From: Batkoa obscura
Lineage: Eukaryota > Entomophthoromycota > Entomophthoromycetes > Entomophthorales > Batkoaceae
DNA: 64,000 bases
Direction of reading: 5' to 3'
Assembly: GCA_030770535.1 (NCBI GenBank)
Contig: JASVEC010000004.1
Location: forward strand, 248,001-312,000
How positions within the stretch are numbered: the first letter of the stretch is position 1; every line of letters begins with the position of its first letter. Position numbers and translations under genes: made by a program. The notes under the pieces were generated by a model. The model was not told the DNA's origin. It saw only the letters and a list, made by a program, of their open reading frames with translations, and searched no databases. Positions 10,401-19,809 of the stretch are shown piece by piece.

Positions 10401-11164
10401 CGGATGGAGTAATTGACGATGATAGTTTTCCACCACGAAAATCAATTAAACCTAAAGTCCCCCCCGTTGGCAAACAGATAATTATTTTACGTAGAAAAAT
10501 GGTTGAGCATGAAGCGCAAATTGCTGCTAAAAGAGAAAAGAAGGAAAAAGAAAATGAGGAACGTAATAAGCGCAAGAAAATAAGAGAAGAAGAGCTGGAA
10601 AATAAGCGAAGGATTCGCAAGGCTGAGCGGTTGGCCAAAGCACAAGCAAAGGAAGAAGAGAGAGCAAAAAGAAGGACAGCCAAAGCTGCTATTGCTGAAG
10701 CAAGGAAGGCAGAGCTTGAACAAAAGCGAATTAACTCTCGCAAGACAAATGCCAATTATACTTCCCCAACTCCCACGACTTCTCAAAAAGAAGTGGATGA
10801 AGATAATGATTCTTTGTTTGGTTCATCACCAAGAAGTAAGTCCACATCACCCAGTCCAACCCCATCCCCAAATTATACATCACCGGCAATTTCGAGTACA
10901 TCTTCTGATGATGATGAAAAAGTTGGGATACCAAGCAAGAACAAATTAATACGAAAAAATAGCCCCGGGTACAATATTGGCGTCAACAGCAAAAAGGTTA
11001 GATTTAGTCATTCAAATTCTCAAGGCCAACAACCAAATGGGCGCAGTGATTCAGCAACTATCAGCTCCACCTCAGAAGATTCAGATAGCGACTTGTTCAA
11101 TCCAAACTTGAAAAGAAGCTCCAACTCACGCAGTCGAAATTTTCATAATAGAGAAAGAGCATAA
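7436..11164 (+). CDS. SPT7: SAGA complex subunit SPT7 (bromodomain plus histone fold)
   Basis: Intronless 1242-aa protein; yeast Spt7 has 1332 aa. A bromodomain lies at about residues 340-440, with the acetyl-lysine pocket elements PDYHRVISNPMDL and the conserved Asn in SNCRKYNTAEG. A histone-fold segment (about 768-840, NEMCIRSTSLLLQNAGFE onward) is followed by the Spt7-type stretch TAEEMLLHTLYENKVSS. An acidic linker precedes the bromodomain. About residues 1020-1105 form a highly charged Lys/Arg/Glu-rich, probably coiled or helical segment, and the C-terminus is Ser/Pro-rich and probably disordered. Spt7 organises the SAGA coactivator and pairs through its histone fold with Taf10. TAF1, another bromodomain protein, was considered but lacks this arrangement. 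The start ATG opens a conserved-looking helix (MLIEHLATNYTKL). Confidence 0.88.
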   Translation: MLIEHLATNYTKLSHYVAKEVEKLYGWRNLVSNVNSRIILHCLNTDALWDQLVNYTNNDKAKGFTIKAEIHCNDNKLIKPSINGTNENSYGGHGYKGNFTVESKILNLDEQLLETSLKIRHIVNEKVLPHIMKSEFGSSCGKVIDFTPYFLNESIKSISSLDINSQLRNKISDDYDCDSDAEDSQPTVKNDSIVLCLVDEISKLNFSFEEELNINEIESEDIYHDIIYDRDVLNEVYDIFSLKETIFQKDSELKELKQRLDKLDQVESPVESEDEDEKTEDENNQHQSPIFNCDRGPLKFLMNLIDKTQNKLSSSKSEIRSLVGEMNGDDGSNFIARNHKTELYVALEMIVQNLIDFKEHSFPFLNPVQRKNAPDYHRVISNPMDLSTLSRRVKARKYQTQQDFEKDLFLIYSNCRKYNTAEGNEYIKHADAMEDHSKSLLKSIPEDFNKPFPIQNGRRASFTPINMNSKRSSSTLDTIGESEERHANSLLDRSQKASAEYRAKESINLRNKINEVSNEITKLNEKLTSLKFKVGLDQDPRLKKWLSITRDARANNRLMGFALTEKKFDDCPMIIQGSSNNLLPEILYNDLERNTETDMSLTFSKAGFNHLPSNGVNGTRKFKISNSSKINEKIDVYKVYPELNMSATVPRISNLNDSSKLFDEDYIDQAERNQPNLAEYKEALIPDSHFSRVFMNSIAELKCTQEMNDKIGTAEEFLGDDLAGSHNAEALRSTIHYLSTESKPNVTPFLRLLADKGKLLNSPIVDNNAANEMCIRSTSLLLQNAGFESCQDHSLKILAQIMGEYIEKLGKTMRIYMDLYGNEMTAEEMLLHTLYENKVSSIEDISDYLEMGLERQCEKFREAQQKLKDHFNTLISRPSGSGINEEGEFDFDKGLDTFMAGNFEDVTGDDFFGFKELGLDRELGLDTLSVPARLLLGHKRQTFAHIMNGMEDSIPPDYTPPPAYSPITQSTEVIGLLKEYFDQRLNDAPDGVIDDDSFPPRKSIKPKVPPVGKQIIILRRKMVEHEAQIAAKREKKEKENEERNKRKKIREEELENKRRIRKAERLAKAQAKEEERAKRRTAKAAIAEARKAELEQKRINSRKTNANYTSPTPTTSQKEVDEDNDSLFGSSPRSKSTSPSPTPSPNYTSPAISSTSSDDDEKVGIPSKNKLIRKNSPGYNIGVNSKKVRFSHSNSQGQQPNGRSDSATISSTSEDSDSDLFNPNLKRSSNSRSRNFHNRERA

Positions 11165-11821
11165 GATAAGGATAATATGCTAAAGTATAATTAATTTTTT
11201 CTAGAAATATTATTGAATTATTAGCGTGATCTATAAAATAATTAAAAAGAATACAAGTTTGTGAGTTATTGGTTAATTAAAGTTATTTTAAACTTAATTT
11301 GAAGATTTACTGCGATATTTTATATTTTGGCTGTTCAGTTTGTTTTGAAATTTACATCGGAAGCCAAAGTAATCATATCATATGTGTTTATTTTTATAAA
11401 TGATCTCTCTGTACTTTTAGGTTTTAGGTTTTAGGTTTTAGGTTTTTATTTAGCTGATATTTAATATTTATTATAGCTTATTTTATAGGCTATAGTGGGA
11501 AAGTGAAATTTATTAATAGTATGATAATAGTTTTTCTTAAAGTTAATATTTCCTTAAGCTTAAATATTCAAAAATTAACACAATAAACGTAAAATAAATT
11601 AACATCAGTACCTTATTTTTGGTGTAATATTAGGACTTTGATTCATATTAATATATCAGTTTTTTAAAAAAAATGTATATTTATATATTCTCTTATTAGT
11701 ACAAAAAAATAATTAAAAGATACAAAATTTAAAGCACAGATTATAATATAAAAATATAGCAATTTACGCAGCAACCTTAAATATTTCAATATTTCCAAAA
11801 TTTTCAAAGTCTATCTTAAAA
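11165..11821. other. intergenic with a short heptamer repeat
   Basis: AT-rich spacer between SPT7 and JJJ1 on the same strand. It contains a run of about four TTTTAGG units (11417-11444) and nothing else I can identify. Confidence 0.6.
11417..11444. repeat. (TTTTAGG)n heptamer microsatellite
   Basis: Four consecutive copies of TTTTAGG. It resembles a degenerate telomere-type repeat but is short and internal. Confidence 0.7.
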
Positions 11822-13169
11822 ATGAATGTAATCAAGTTATATTATTTTATCCTATTAATTAGCTAATAAATATCTTTAGGACATACCGGTCTGCTACTAC
11901 GATTTGTTAGAAGTCAATAATGATGCAAGCGACAAAGAAATTAAGGTAGCTTATAGAAAACAAGCCTTAGTTTGGCATCCAGATAAAAACCCAACTAGAA
12001 ACGAAGAAGCTACACTTCGATTTTCAAAGATTCAACACGCTTATCAGGTTTTGTCAGATCCTCAAGAAAGAGCTTGGTATGATGAGAATCGAGATTCTAT
12101 TTTATTTGGTGACGGAAGCTCATCCAATAATGATATAGGGGTAGCTGAACTAATGCATTATTTCTCTTGTTTGTATGCTGATTACTCTGATAAACCCACT
12201 GGATTCTACACAGTTCACAGAATATTATTTGAAAAACTTACTAAAAATGAAAGTAATGAAGAGATCAAAGCTGTTCCTAGCTTTGGTGATTCAGTTACTC
12301 CTTACAGCGAAATTAAACAGTTTTATAGTTTTTGGGAAAATTTTTCAACAGATTTAGAGTTCGCTTGGTACGAAGAGTACAATGCATCACAGGGGCCAGA
12401 TAGAAAGGCGCGAAGATATATGGAAAAGGAAAATAAGAAGTTAAGGGATAACGCTAAAAAAGAATATAACTCAACCGTGAGGAATTTGGTTTTATTTATA
12501 ATGAAAAGGGATCCAAGAGTTAAGGAGTATTTGGATAATAAAAAGAAAGAAAATGAAAAGAAAGAAAATGAAAAAAAGGAAAAGATAAAGGATCGAAAAC
12601 AAAAGGCAATGCAAAGCAAGTTGAACTCAGAATATGTAACTCAGGATTGGAGTGAATTGAATCGTGAGGATGAAGAAGAGTTAAAACTACTTGAAGAGGA
12701 ATGGAAGATCAATGACTCTTTAGTAAACTCCAAAAAAGAAGAAATCATCGAAGATTTATATTGTATTGCTTGTAACAAGGACTTCAATTCGGTAAAACAG
12801 TTTGAAGCTCATAAATTGACTAAAATTCATATAAAAATGGTTGAAAAGATCAAAATTGAAATGATGAATGATAAAATGCTCTTTGATAATATTAATGATG
12901 TTAAAGGCCAAACCAAAGATCAAGATTTTTATTATATAGATTCTATAGATAATACAATAGAAGGGTTAGATAATCTTAGTTTAAATTCAAAAGTCAAAAA
13001 AAGTGGCAAAAAGAAGAATAAAAAGAAAATCCAATTTAATTATGACGAGATAGATACTATTGAAACCGGGGAATTATATATAAGTGAAAACAGTCTAAAA
13101 TCAAAGGAAAAGAATCAAAATTCAAAAAGCTCTTTTTCTTTTGATTTACTTGAGAATGAGAATGAATAA
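11822..13169 (+). CDS. JJJ1: J-domain co-chaperone JJJ1/DNAJC21
   Basis: Two exons: a six-base first exon (11822-11827, Met-Asn), a 52-bp intron, then 11880-13169; 431 aa. The J domain starts almost at once (PVCYYDLLEVNNDASDKEIK), with the HPD triad in LVWHPDKNP and the JJJ1/DNAJC21 hallmark SDPQERAWYDENRDSIL. A central charged region (KKKENEKKENEKKEK) precedes a C2H2 zinc finger of the LYCIACNKDFNSVKQFEAH..KIHIK type. Yeast Jjj1 stimulates Ssa ATPase and helps release Arx1 from cytoplasmic pre-60S ribosomes. Only one C2H2 finger is visible, whereas Jjj1 usually has two; the tail is lysine-rich. The tiny first exon supplies the ATG that the J-domain frame otherwise lacks. Confidence 0.88.
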
Positions 13170-14036
13170 TAATACACCTCATATAATTTAATAGTTCTTT
13201 GCAAGAAAATGCGTCCAACTTGATTTTATATTATATTCTCTCGTTAATGATAATTGTCAAGTAATTTTAACTCATAGACAAGTGTGACTAGGCTTAGAAT
13301 TTATAGATTGAAACTTTATTTCTAAAATAAATTAATATCCAAAACTTGAATGTTTTTTTGTTGGTTTAGTTTGTTGTTTTACATGTATCCTCTTTTACTA
13401 TTAAATACCACATTCAACACAGCGTAAGCTAAAGGTACTATAATTATGTTTACTTTATTAAATTATTTATTTTACTTTTTAAATGCCAATAACTACATAA
13501 ATTTTATTGAAGCTGATGTTTAAACATAATTTTGTTTACATAATATAATCTACATTTATTTTATAAACATATATTTTACCAATATTATACAATCCTGTTG
13601 AAATTAAATATTTGTCTATTTAGTTTTTTTTAATGTTGTTTTAACTGCTTCAAATGTATATTTTGATTTTAAGAGCCAACTTTTTTACTACAATAATATA
13701 TTCTAAAGAAAAAAACTATTGAGTGTACTCTATTTGTATTCTGACACAAAGCAGCTATCTTTAAATGAACTCAAATATTCATTTTTGATACACACATTTA
13801 AATACTATGAGAACTCCAAGTTTCAGGATAAATATTCCCTACTAAACCATATAAAATTTTATTCTTTCACAAAATAATTTCTCCTATTTTAAGTTCTTTA
13901 CCACTTAATTGGAGAATTTGGGGGTTAAACAGTGATTGGTTAATATCATTGTTACGTTCAACTTTCGATGTTAATTTGCTAAAATAAGAGCACGTCTTTA
14001 AGCCAAAAAATTTTGTTTACAACTTTACTTACACAA
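13170..14036. other. intergenic, AT-rich
   Basis: No coding signal on either strand. It holds the 3' flank of JJJ1 and the promoter of the CBS-PB1 gene. Confidence 0.6.
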
Positions 14037-15901
14037 ATGTCTACAAACCGTCCCAGTTCAAGGCATAGTAATAAAAACTCAACTGTTAGCTCAAAAGGTG
14101 ATGACAATTTATCGAATGCTAGACAAAGGCAAACAAAACGTGATGAGGTACTAATTTTCAATTTATATTTTGTTCATAGTCTTACTTTTAGGCCATCCGT
14201 CGTAAAGCCGAGACCGACTTAAAAAAGAAGAGGAACCCTAACCATTCAACAAGTCAAAGACACAGTAAACGTGTACCAGGAACTGTATCTGCATTGAGGC
14301 CTTCTCCTGCTCTTACTGTTAATAGTACAATTAAGGTTACCGAAGCTTCTCAAATGATGGCTGCAAAAAGAGCGGACTGTGTACTTGTAGTCGATGAAGA
14401 TGAACATTTAGCAGGCATCTTTACTGCTAAAGATTTAGCTTACAGAGTTGTTGCTGAGGGCCTTGACGCAAGAACAACTACCGTTGCTAATATCATGACA
14501 CCTAATCCTCTCTGTGTAACTTCTGATGCTAGTGCCACAGATGCTTTAAATACAATGGTCCAAAGAGGATTCCGTCATCTTCCAGTATGTAATGAAGAGG
14601 GTGATATTGTCGGACTTTTAGATATTACAAAATGTCTTTATGATGCACTTGATAAAATGGATCGTGCTTATGGGTCAAGTCGTAAGCTATATGACGCTCT
14701 TGAAGGTGTAGAAAAAGAATGGGCAATGCAAGCACCTCAATTTTTACAACTTATGGGCTCTTTAAAAGATCAGATCAACTGCCCTGATGTTACCACCGTT
14801 TTAGATGGAACTCTTCCAGCAGATATTTCGCCAAAAACTTCAGTTAGAGAAGCTGCAAAGGCTATGAAAGCTATCCGTACAACTGCGGTTTTAGTAACCG
14901 AAAATGATTCGATTACTGGTATCTTTACTAGTAAAGATATAGTATTGCGTGTTATTGCTGCCCAATTAGACCCATCTAACTGTAGTGTTGTAAGGGTTAT
15001 GACTCCCCACCCTGATACTGCTTTACCAGATACTACCATCCTTGATGCATTAAAAAGGATGCATAACGGGCATTATTTAAATCTTCCAATCGTTGATGAA
15101 TTTAAGCAAGTAGTTGGTATGGTAGATGTTTTAAAGTTAACTTATGCTACCCTCGAACAAATAAATAACCTTCAAGGTCAAGAAGGGGATGGATCTGGTC
15201 CAATGTGGAGCAAGTTTTGGAGTACTGCATTGGCCGGCGAGGATGAATCTACTATATCAGATTCAATGACGTCTAATCAACAAACTCAAGGGGCCAGTGA
15301 GGTGTATCCACATGAATCAGTATCTGCCATTGATGAAGATCCAACTTTAGCTGAAAATGCTAGCAAAACATTCGTATTTAAGTTTAAAGCACCTTCTGGT
15401 AAAGTATATCGTATCAATGCCTTAGACAATAATTTCCAACAGTTAAGGGATAATATTGTTGGTAAATTGATTGAAGAATCACCTGAAACTGAGCCTAGTG
15501 CTATCCCACCAATTTGCTATGCTGACGATGAAGGAGATCTTGTTTTACTTCTTCATGATGACGATTTAAAGGATGCTGTACAACTTGCTCGCCAAAACGG
15601 ATGGCAAAGAATTATTTTATCTTTAGCTGAAAACCCAGAAATACCTAAAGATGAAATAATTGAAAAATCAGTTCATGAGTCCGAAGTTTCTCGTAAGGCA
15701 ACACAAACTCCTGTTATATCAGAACCAATTGAAGAACCAGTTAAGGTACAAACTAAAGTAGTTACAGAAGAGAAGGTAGTAGTGCCCCCAAAAGCTGAAC
15801 CTTTAATTCCAGAAAATTTAGTAATCCCAGTGGCTGTTGGTAGTGGTGTTTTGGTTGCTTTAATTGGTGTTTTCATCGTTATGAAAGCTACTTCCCGTTA
15901 A
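14037..15901 (+). CDS. CBS-domain/PB1-domain protein with C-terminal membrane anchor (Mug70-like)
   Basis: Exons 14037-14147 and 14192-15901 (44-bp intron), 606 aa. A basic, Ser-rich N-terminus is followed by four CBS repeats in two Bateman pairs (first about residues 75-195, second about 235-355), seen in repeats such as CVLVVDEDEHLAGIFTAKDLAYRVV and TAVLVTENDSITGIFTSKDI. A PB1 domain lies at about 430-520 (KTFVFKFKAPSGKVYRI ... YADDEGDLVLL). The last ~25 residues form one hydrophobic helix (IPVAVGSGVLVALIGVFIVM) ending in basic residues, a tail-anchor layout. Proteins with this order are found across fungi (S. pombe Mug70 type). CBS pairs bind adenosyl nucleotides and PB1 mediates protein pairing, but the cellular role is poorly known. 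Confidence 0.85.
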
Positions 15902-16253
15902 ACATTTTAGATCCTAGTATAACATTATAGTAGTAAATGTATTTCATCTCCGAATTTATTAGAATATTTTATTTTTTTGAAAAAATGTATAGTTTAATGT
16001 ATAAAGATATTTTCAGTTGTTTAATTTTGACTTAATAGGCACTTGTATATACTGTTTAAATTTAGTATAGTTTTAGAATGCTTAAATGATATTATTCATT
16101 ATTATATTTTTGATTGAACTTCTAATGCAAAAGTATTGTAAGTGAAACGAATCTGTATATATTATAATTATGTACTCAAACGAATTCTATAAAATCAATC
16201 AATAGATAGCCTGACTATCAAAGCTTAAAGAATTTTATTTTATTTTATAATAG
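15902..16253. other. convergent 3' intergenic
   Basis: 352 bp of AT-rich sequence between the stop codons of the CBS-PB1 gene (+) and YRB30 (-). Nothing further seen. Confidence 0.6.
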
Positions 16254-17549
16254 CTACTTATCCTTATTAATATATGAATCTTGTAAATAGCGAGCCAACA
16301 TTTCGTCCGAGATTAAAAGGTGAGATTTTTGTTGAGAGACTTCAGCGCCCGCCAGCCTCAAAATATATTCAAACAAGCTTAAGGCCGAAACAGGCAACTT
16401 CTGCTTACTTTTATACCCTGAAGATACAATAAGTTGATTCAAAGTTTCCAACTGATTAAGTTCAGCTTTTGATTCTTTATTCTTTATTAAAGATTCCTCT
16501 TTTTTATCTGTTTTATCCTTTTTTTCATCTGTTTCTTCATCTGACTCATCGTCATTATAGTTATTTATTGCTAATGCAAGCCATTGTACATCTTTATCTT
16601 TTCCTTCATTAGCCACTTTAAGCACCAGAACTGGTTCAGTTATATCTTCAATATTTAATAATTTACCGCTTGAACTATAATACATGCTTCTAATTTTTTC
16701 AATCAAAATACGTTTCTCCCCAGGCGTAGCATCTTCATGAACTCTACCATCATTAAAATCTTCTTCTAATATAACCTCATAAACAATTTCTTTTTGATCA
16801 AACTTTCTTTCAATCCAACCTTGGCATAATGCATATTCTTCTTTCCAAGTAAAATCTTCTTTTCCTTTAGGCCTTGAAGACGCGGAAAATAGACTATATA
16901 CAGTAAACTGAATTTCTTTCCCAACTTTGATCACTTTTAAACCATTTTGATTCATCTGTGCCACGCACGTTAAAAGTGACGATGCTTGTAACAAGCGAGA
17001 TGCTGATATACCTTTAGGTAACTTCGAATTTAAGTCAACGTTTGTAATCGAAAGTACTAACTGAATATAAGAAACTGTTGAATCTAACTTTTCCACCAAT
17101 TTTTTTAACTCCTTTATTATTAGCTCTGCGTCATTGGAAGTTGTATCATTTGAATTTATAGGGTCAGAATTAAACTTACTATTAAACTGTTCAATATCCT
17201 GTCTCAAACTATCCGTCATTTCAATCACTGCTTCCAACGAGCTATTTCCCCTTGAAATACCTACCTCGATCAGCTCAATAGCAGGCGAAATTATATTTAA
17301 TCGAAACTCAAACTCTTTTTTTAATATTTTTAACTCGGAGCTCTCTTTTTTTGTCGATGCATCTATATATTTAGTTACTTGAGCCTAAACGATGGTTAAT
17401 GTTTGAACGTCAAGTTAACTTTTATAAAGTAGTATAATTGATTAACTTAAAGATCTTATTACCATAGCTACTTTGGTCACTAACCCGAATGCTGCTTTGC
17501 CCACTAAGGACACCGCTTGTCCCGATAGTTTGGCTAGTAGTTCATCCAT
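16254..17549 (-). CDS. YRB30: Ran-GTP-binding protein of the YRB30 family
   Basis: Exon 1 is 17463-17549 (starts MDELLAKLSGQAVSLVG, typical of the family), then a 78-bp intron and exon 2, 16254-17384; 405 aa (yeast Yrb30 440 aa). The body is helical, with the family-like segment TWKEEYALCQGWIERKFDQKE and an acidic low-complexity insert (DDESDEETDEKKDKTDKKEE) near residue 310. Near the end, KLPVSALSLFEYILRLAGAE suits the Ran-binding family (PF05508). Yrb30 binds RanGTP and inhibits its GTPase activation, affecting nucleocytoplasmic transport. Recognition rests on the N-terminus and overall pattern, so it is less certain than enzymes with catalytic motifs. It lies tail-to-tail with the CBS-PB1 gene. 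Confidence 0.7.
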
Positions 17550-17863
17550 TTTTATTTATTTTTAAAGTAAATGAAAAATCAGCTAATCGTTGATTTTTAT
17601 ATTATTTTAAGCTTAGTCCAGAGTGATTGGTTAAATTTAAATTTACAGCTATTAGTTACGTGGTAAATAAAAAAAGTCTTTATAGATTATATGGTGGATA
17701 AAAAAATAGTCCGAGTGCTTATAAACTTTTAATTATTTTATTCTGTTTTAGAAAAGAATAAAACAGGATAGATAAAATAAAACCCTTTTAAATAAAATGT
17801 TTAAAGGACCATTTAAAGACAGGTCAAACAATTCATTAAATATTTTAAACTTGTTCGATAATC
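17550..17863. other. intergenic
   Basis: 314 bp between YRB30 (-) and the transposase fragment (+). It contains TATGGTGGATAAAAAAATAG at 17690, which could be one decayed transposon end, but no convincing partner was found. Confidence 0.4.
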
Positions 17864-18307
17864 ATGGTTAATACTTTTGATTTTTTAAATATATATAAAA
17901 GAATTTTTGACCTTTTTTTAAGATCTCAATCGTTATATATGGCTCATTCAATCACTGATGGTATCAAAGACAGTATTAAAGAATTATTAGAAAATCGTTG
18001 CACTTATTCTCAAATTATGAAACGTCACCCTAATGTTGCTAAGAGCACCATTAGTAGGTATAAACGTAAGTGGTTTGCTAAAGTAAAACCTACTCGAATC
18101 GGAAGGTCTTCGACGGTCAATAGCAATGCACGTAGCTATATTAAAAGATGTACTACTTTAGGGAGAATGAAAATGGGAAAAGACATAAAAAAATATTTAG
18201 AATCTATTAATATTAATTTGATATACACTTCGTGCTATAGAATGCTAAAACCATTAGGTTTAAAACAAAAAAAATCGAAAAGAGTGATTAAAAATAGAAT
18301 AAAATAA
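17864..18307 (+). CDS. Tc1/mariner-type transposase, DNA-binding half only
   Basis: 147 codons; the likely true start is the internal Met of MAHSITDGIKDSIKELLENR (17939), giving 122 aa. Two helix-turn-helix units are visible: KDSIKELLENRCTYSQIMKRH..VAKSTISRYKRKW, then an R-x-GR-type linker (KPTRIGRSSTVN) and a second unit ending SCYRMLKPLGLKQKKSKRV. This is the paired-like DNA-binding region of Tc1/mariner transposases. The frame stops just where the catalytic DDE domain should begin, and no DDE motif follows in any frame in the next 300 bp. It is either a transposon relic or a retained DNA-binding protein; a fully open frame of this size in AT-rich DNA leaves both possible. Confidence 0.65.
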   Translation: MVNTFDFLNIYKRIFDLFLRSQSLYMAHSITDGIKDSIKELLENRCTYSQIMKRHPNVAKSTISRYKRKWFAKVKPTRIGRSSTVNSNARSYIKRCTTLGRMKMGKDIKKYLESININLIYTSCYRMLKPLGLKQKKSKRVIKNRIK

Positions 18308-18594
18308 AACTAAAATGTTTAAATAAAAAATGTAATGATATTGATTGGTGTAACTTTCTCCATTAATAATTTATAGTAACAATTAAATTCTACGCCTTAA
18401 AATGGACTTAAATTACCGAATTATTTTAGTAACTATAAAAAACAAAGCACTAGATTTAATTTGTATGTTAAACTCATAGTCTATTGATAGGTAACTGAAA
18501 TATTTCAAACCTTAGTTTAACTATTAGTAATTAAAACAAAAAAAACACTATCAATTATATATGATACATACCGTATATTTATCCCATTAAACTT

Positions 18595-19604
18595 CTATAT
18601 CAAACTGAACAATTTTTCGAACTGGATATCAAACTTAGCCGGTATATCATCTCCATAAATCTAAAGGAGTCAATGACCCTTAATAAATAGACTAATATTA
18701 CCTCTTTAATGATTGATTTTAAACTTTCAAAAGTGACTTCCGCTTTTGCTCTTGGGCCCCAATGATATTCAAAGTTACGCTTAAGGTATTCCTCTTGGGT
18801 TGATATCCTCGAAGGCTGAGCTTGAGCATTTTCTTCACTGATAATTACTTTTTGCCTAATTATATAATTTTGTCTCATTAACCGAGTGATCAAGTCATCT
18901 AGCTCTTTAACAGTAAACTCTCTAAAGCTAAACATATTACGTGCCAAAGTGCCTATTTAAATTTAGAATTGAATTTTTTTTGCCTAATATTTGTTTTATT
19001 ACCATGAGATATGCAATTCTTATATACAAAAATTAAACATAATAGTAACACTGTTTGTCCATCTTTTATTCTTTCATCTATTGAAACTGGGCAATATGGC
19101 AATCCTTCTCTTTCTTCTAAGGTTAAATTGTTGACTAAAATATAGTTTTCTGAGGACTTTGTTTTTGTAATATCATCTAAATCTTACTTTAATAAGCGGT
19201 AATTTTAATAAATAAAACTTACTCTTTCTTGTACTCTTTTTTTTAGAAATCATTAAATTTTTTGCCATTGTTTCTTTAGATTCTAACTCGATCAATTTCA
19301 TACCAAAAATAGATTCCGAGATCAACTGGGCTCTTTCTACTATTGGTCTAAAATCTCTGGGATTTTCTATCTTTACTTAAGTTCGTTAATAAGCAATGTT
19401 TTAAAATAAGTAGCTACAGTAAACTACCATATTTTTTTATATCTTCCCGTTTCATTGGTATTCCTTTTTCGGAAGTAATTAAAGCTAATCTTACTAAACT
19501 TTGTGCTTTTTCTTGAATATACTTTAAATGATTAGGTTTAGTATCATATTTTGTTTCTATCTTGTTTTTATTACTTGTGAATCCTCACCAACATCCGTGT
19601 CCAT
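18595..19604 (-). CDS. NSE3: Smc5/6 complex subunit NSE3 (MAGE domain)
   Basis: Six exons: 19589-19604, 19428-19556, 19223-19375, 19003-19182, 18702-18952 and 18595-18660; 264 aa. The first half carries a winged-helix-like start (KAQSLVRLALITSEKGIPMK). The second half has the MAGE signature EYHWGPRAKAEVTFESL followed by IYGDDIPAKF, as in MAGE/Nse3 proteins where GPRA-AE is conserved. Nse3 with Nse1 (a RING protein) and Nse4 forms a DNA-binding subcomplex of Smc5/6 needed for DNA repair. Length and the two winged-helix halves fit fungal Nse3. The first intron (19557-19588) is only 32 bp and is the weakest join; the other introns are 40-52 bp. It lies downstream of TIP20/RINT1 on the same strand. 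Confidence 0.78.
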
Positions 19605-19809
19605 TTTGCAATGTTTTATAAATAAAAAAAATAAAGTTGAGTTTCTGATTATTTGCTTTTTAAAGCAACTAAATAAAATGAGTTGTTTAATTCATTCATA
19701 AATTTTGTTTAAAAATAATTTAGCATAAATGATATTGAAACACAAAGCAAAATTAAAATTAAAAATAAGTGAAATTAATTTAAATCATTTTAATTTAAAC
19801 TTATAAAAT

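Noticed and set aside
10381-10949. Several open frames on both strands over the 3' part of SPT7
   Set aside because: They are shadows of the Lys/Glu- and Ser-rich coding sequence of SPT7.
17690-18590. Terminal inverted repeats for the transposase fragment (TATGGTGGATAAA versus TAATGGGATAAAT)
   Set aside because: The match is weak and gapped, and the right end would lie next to the NSE3 stop codon; not better than chance.
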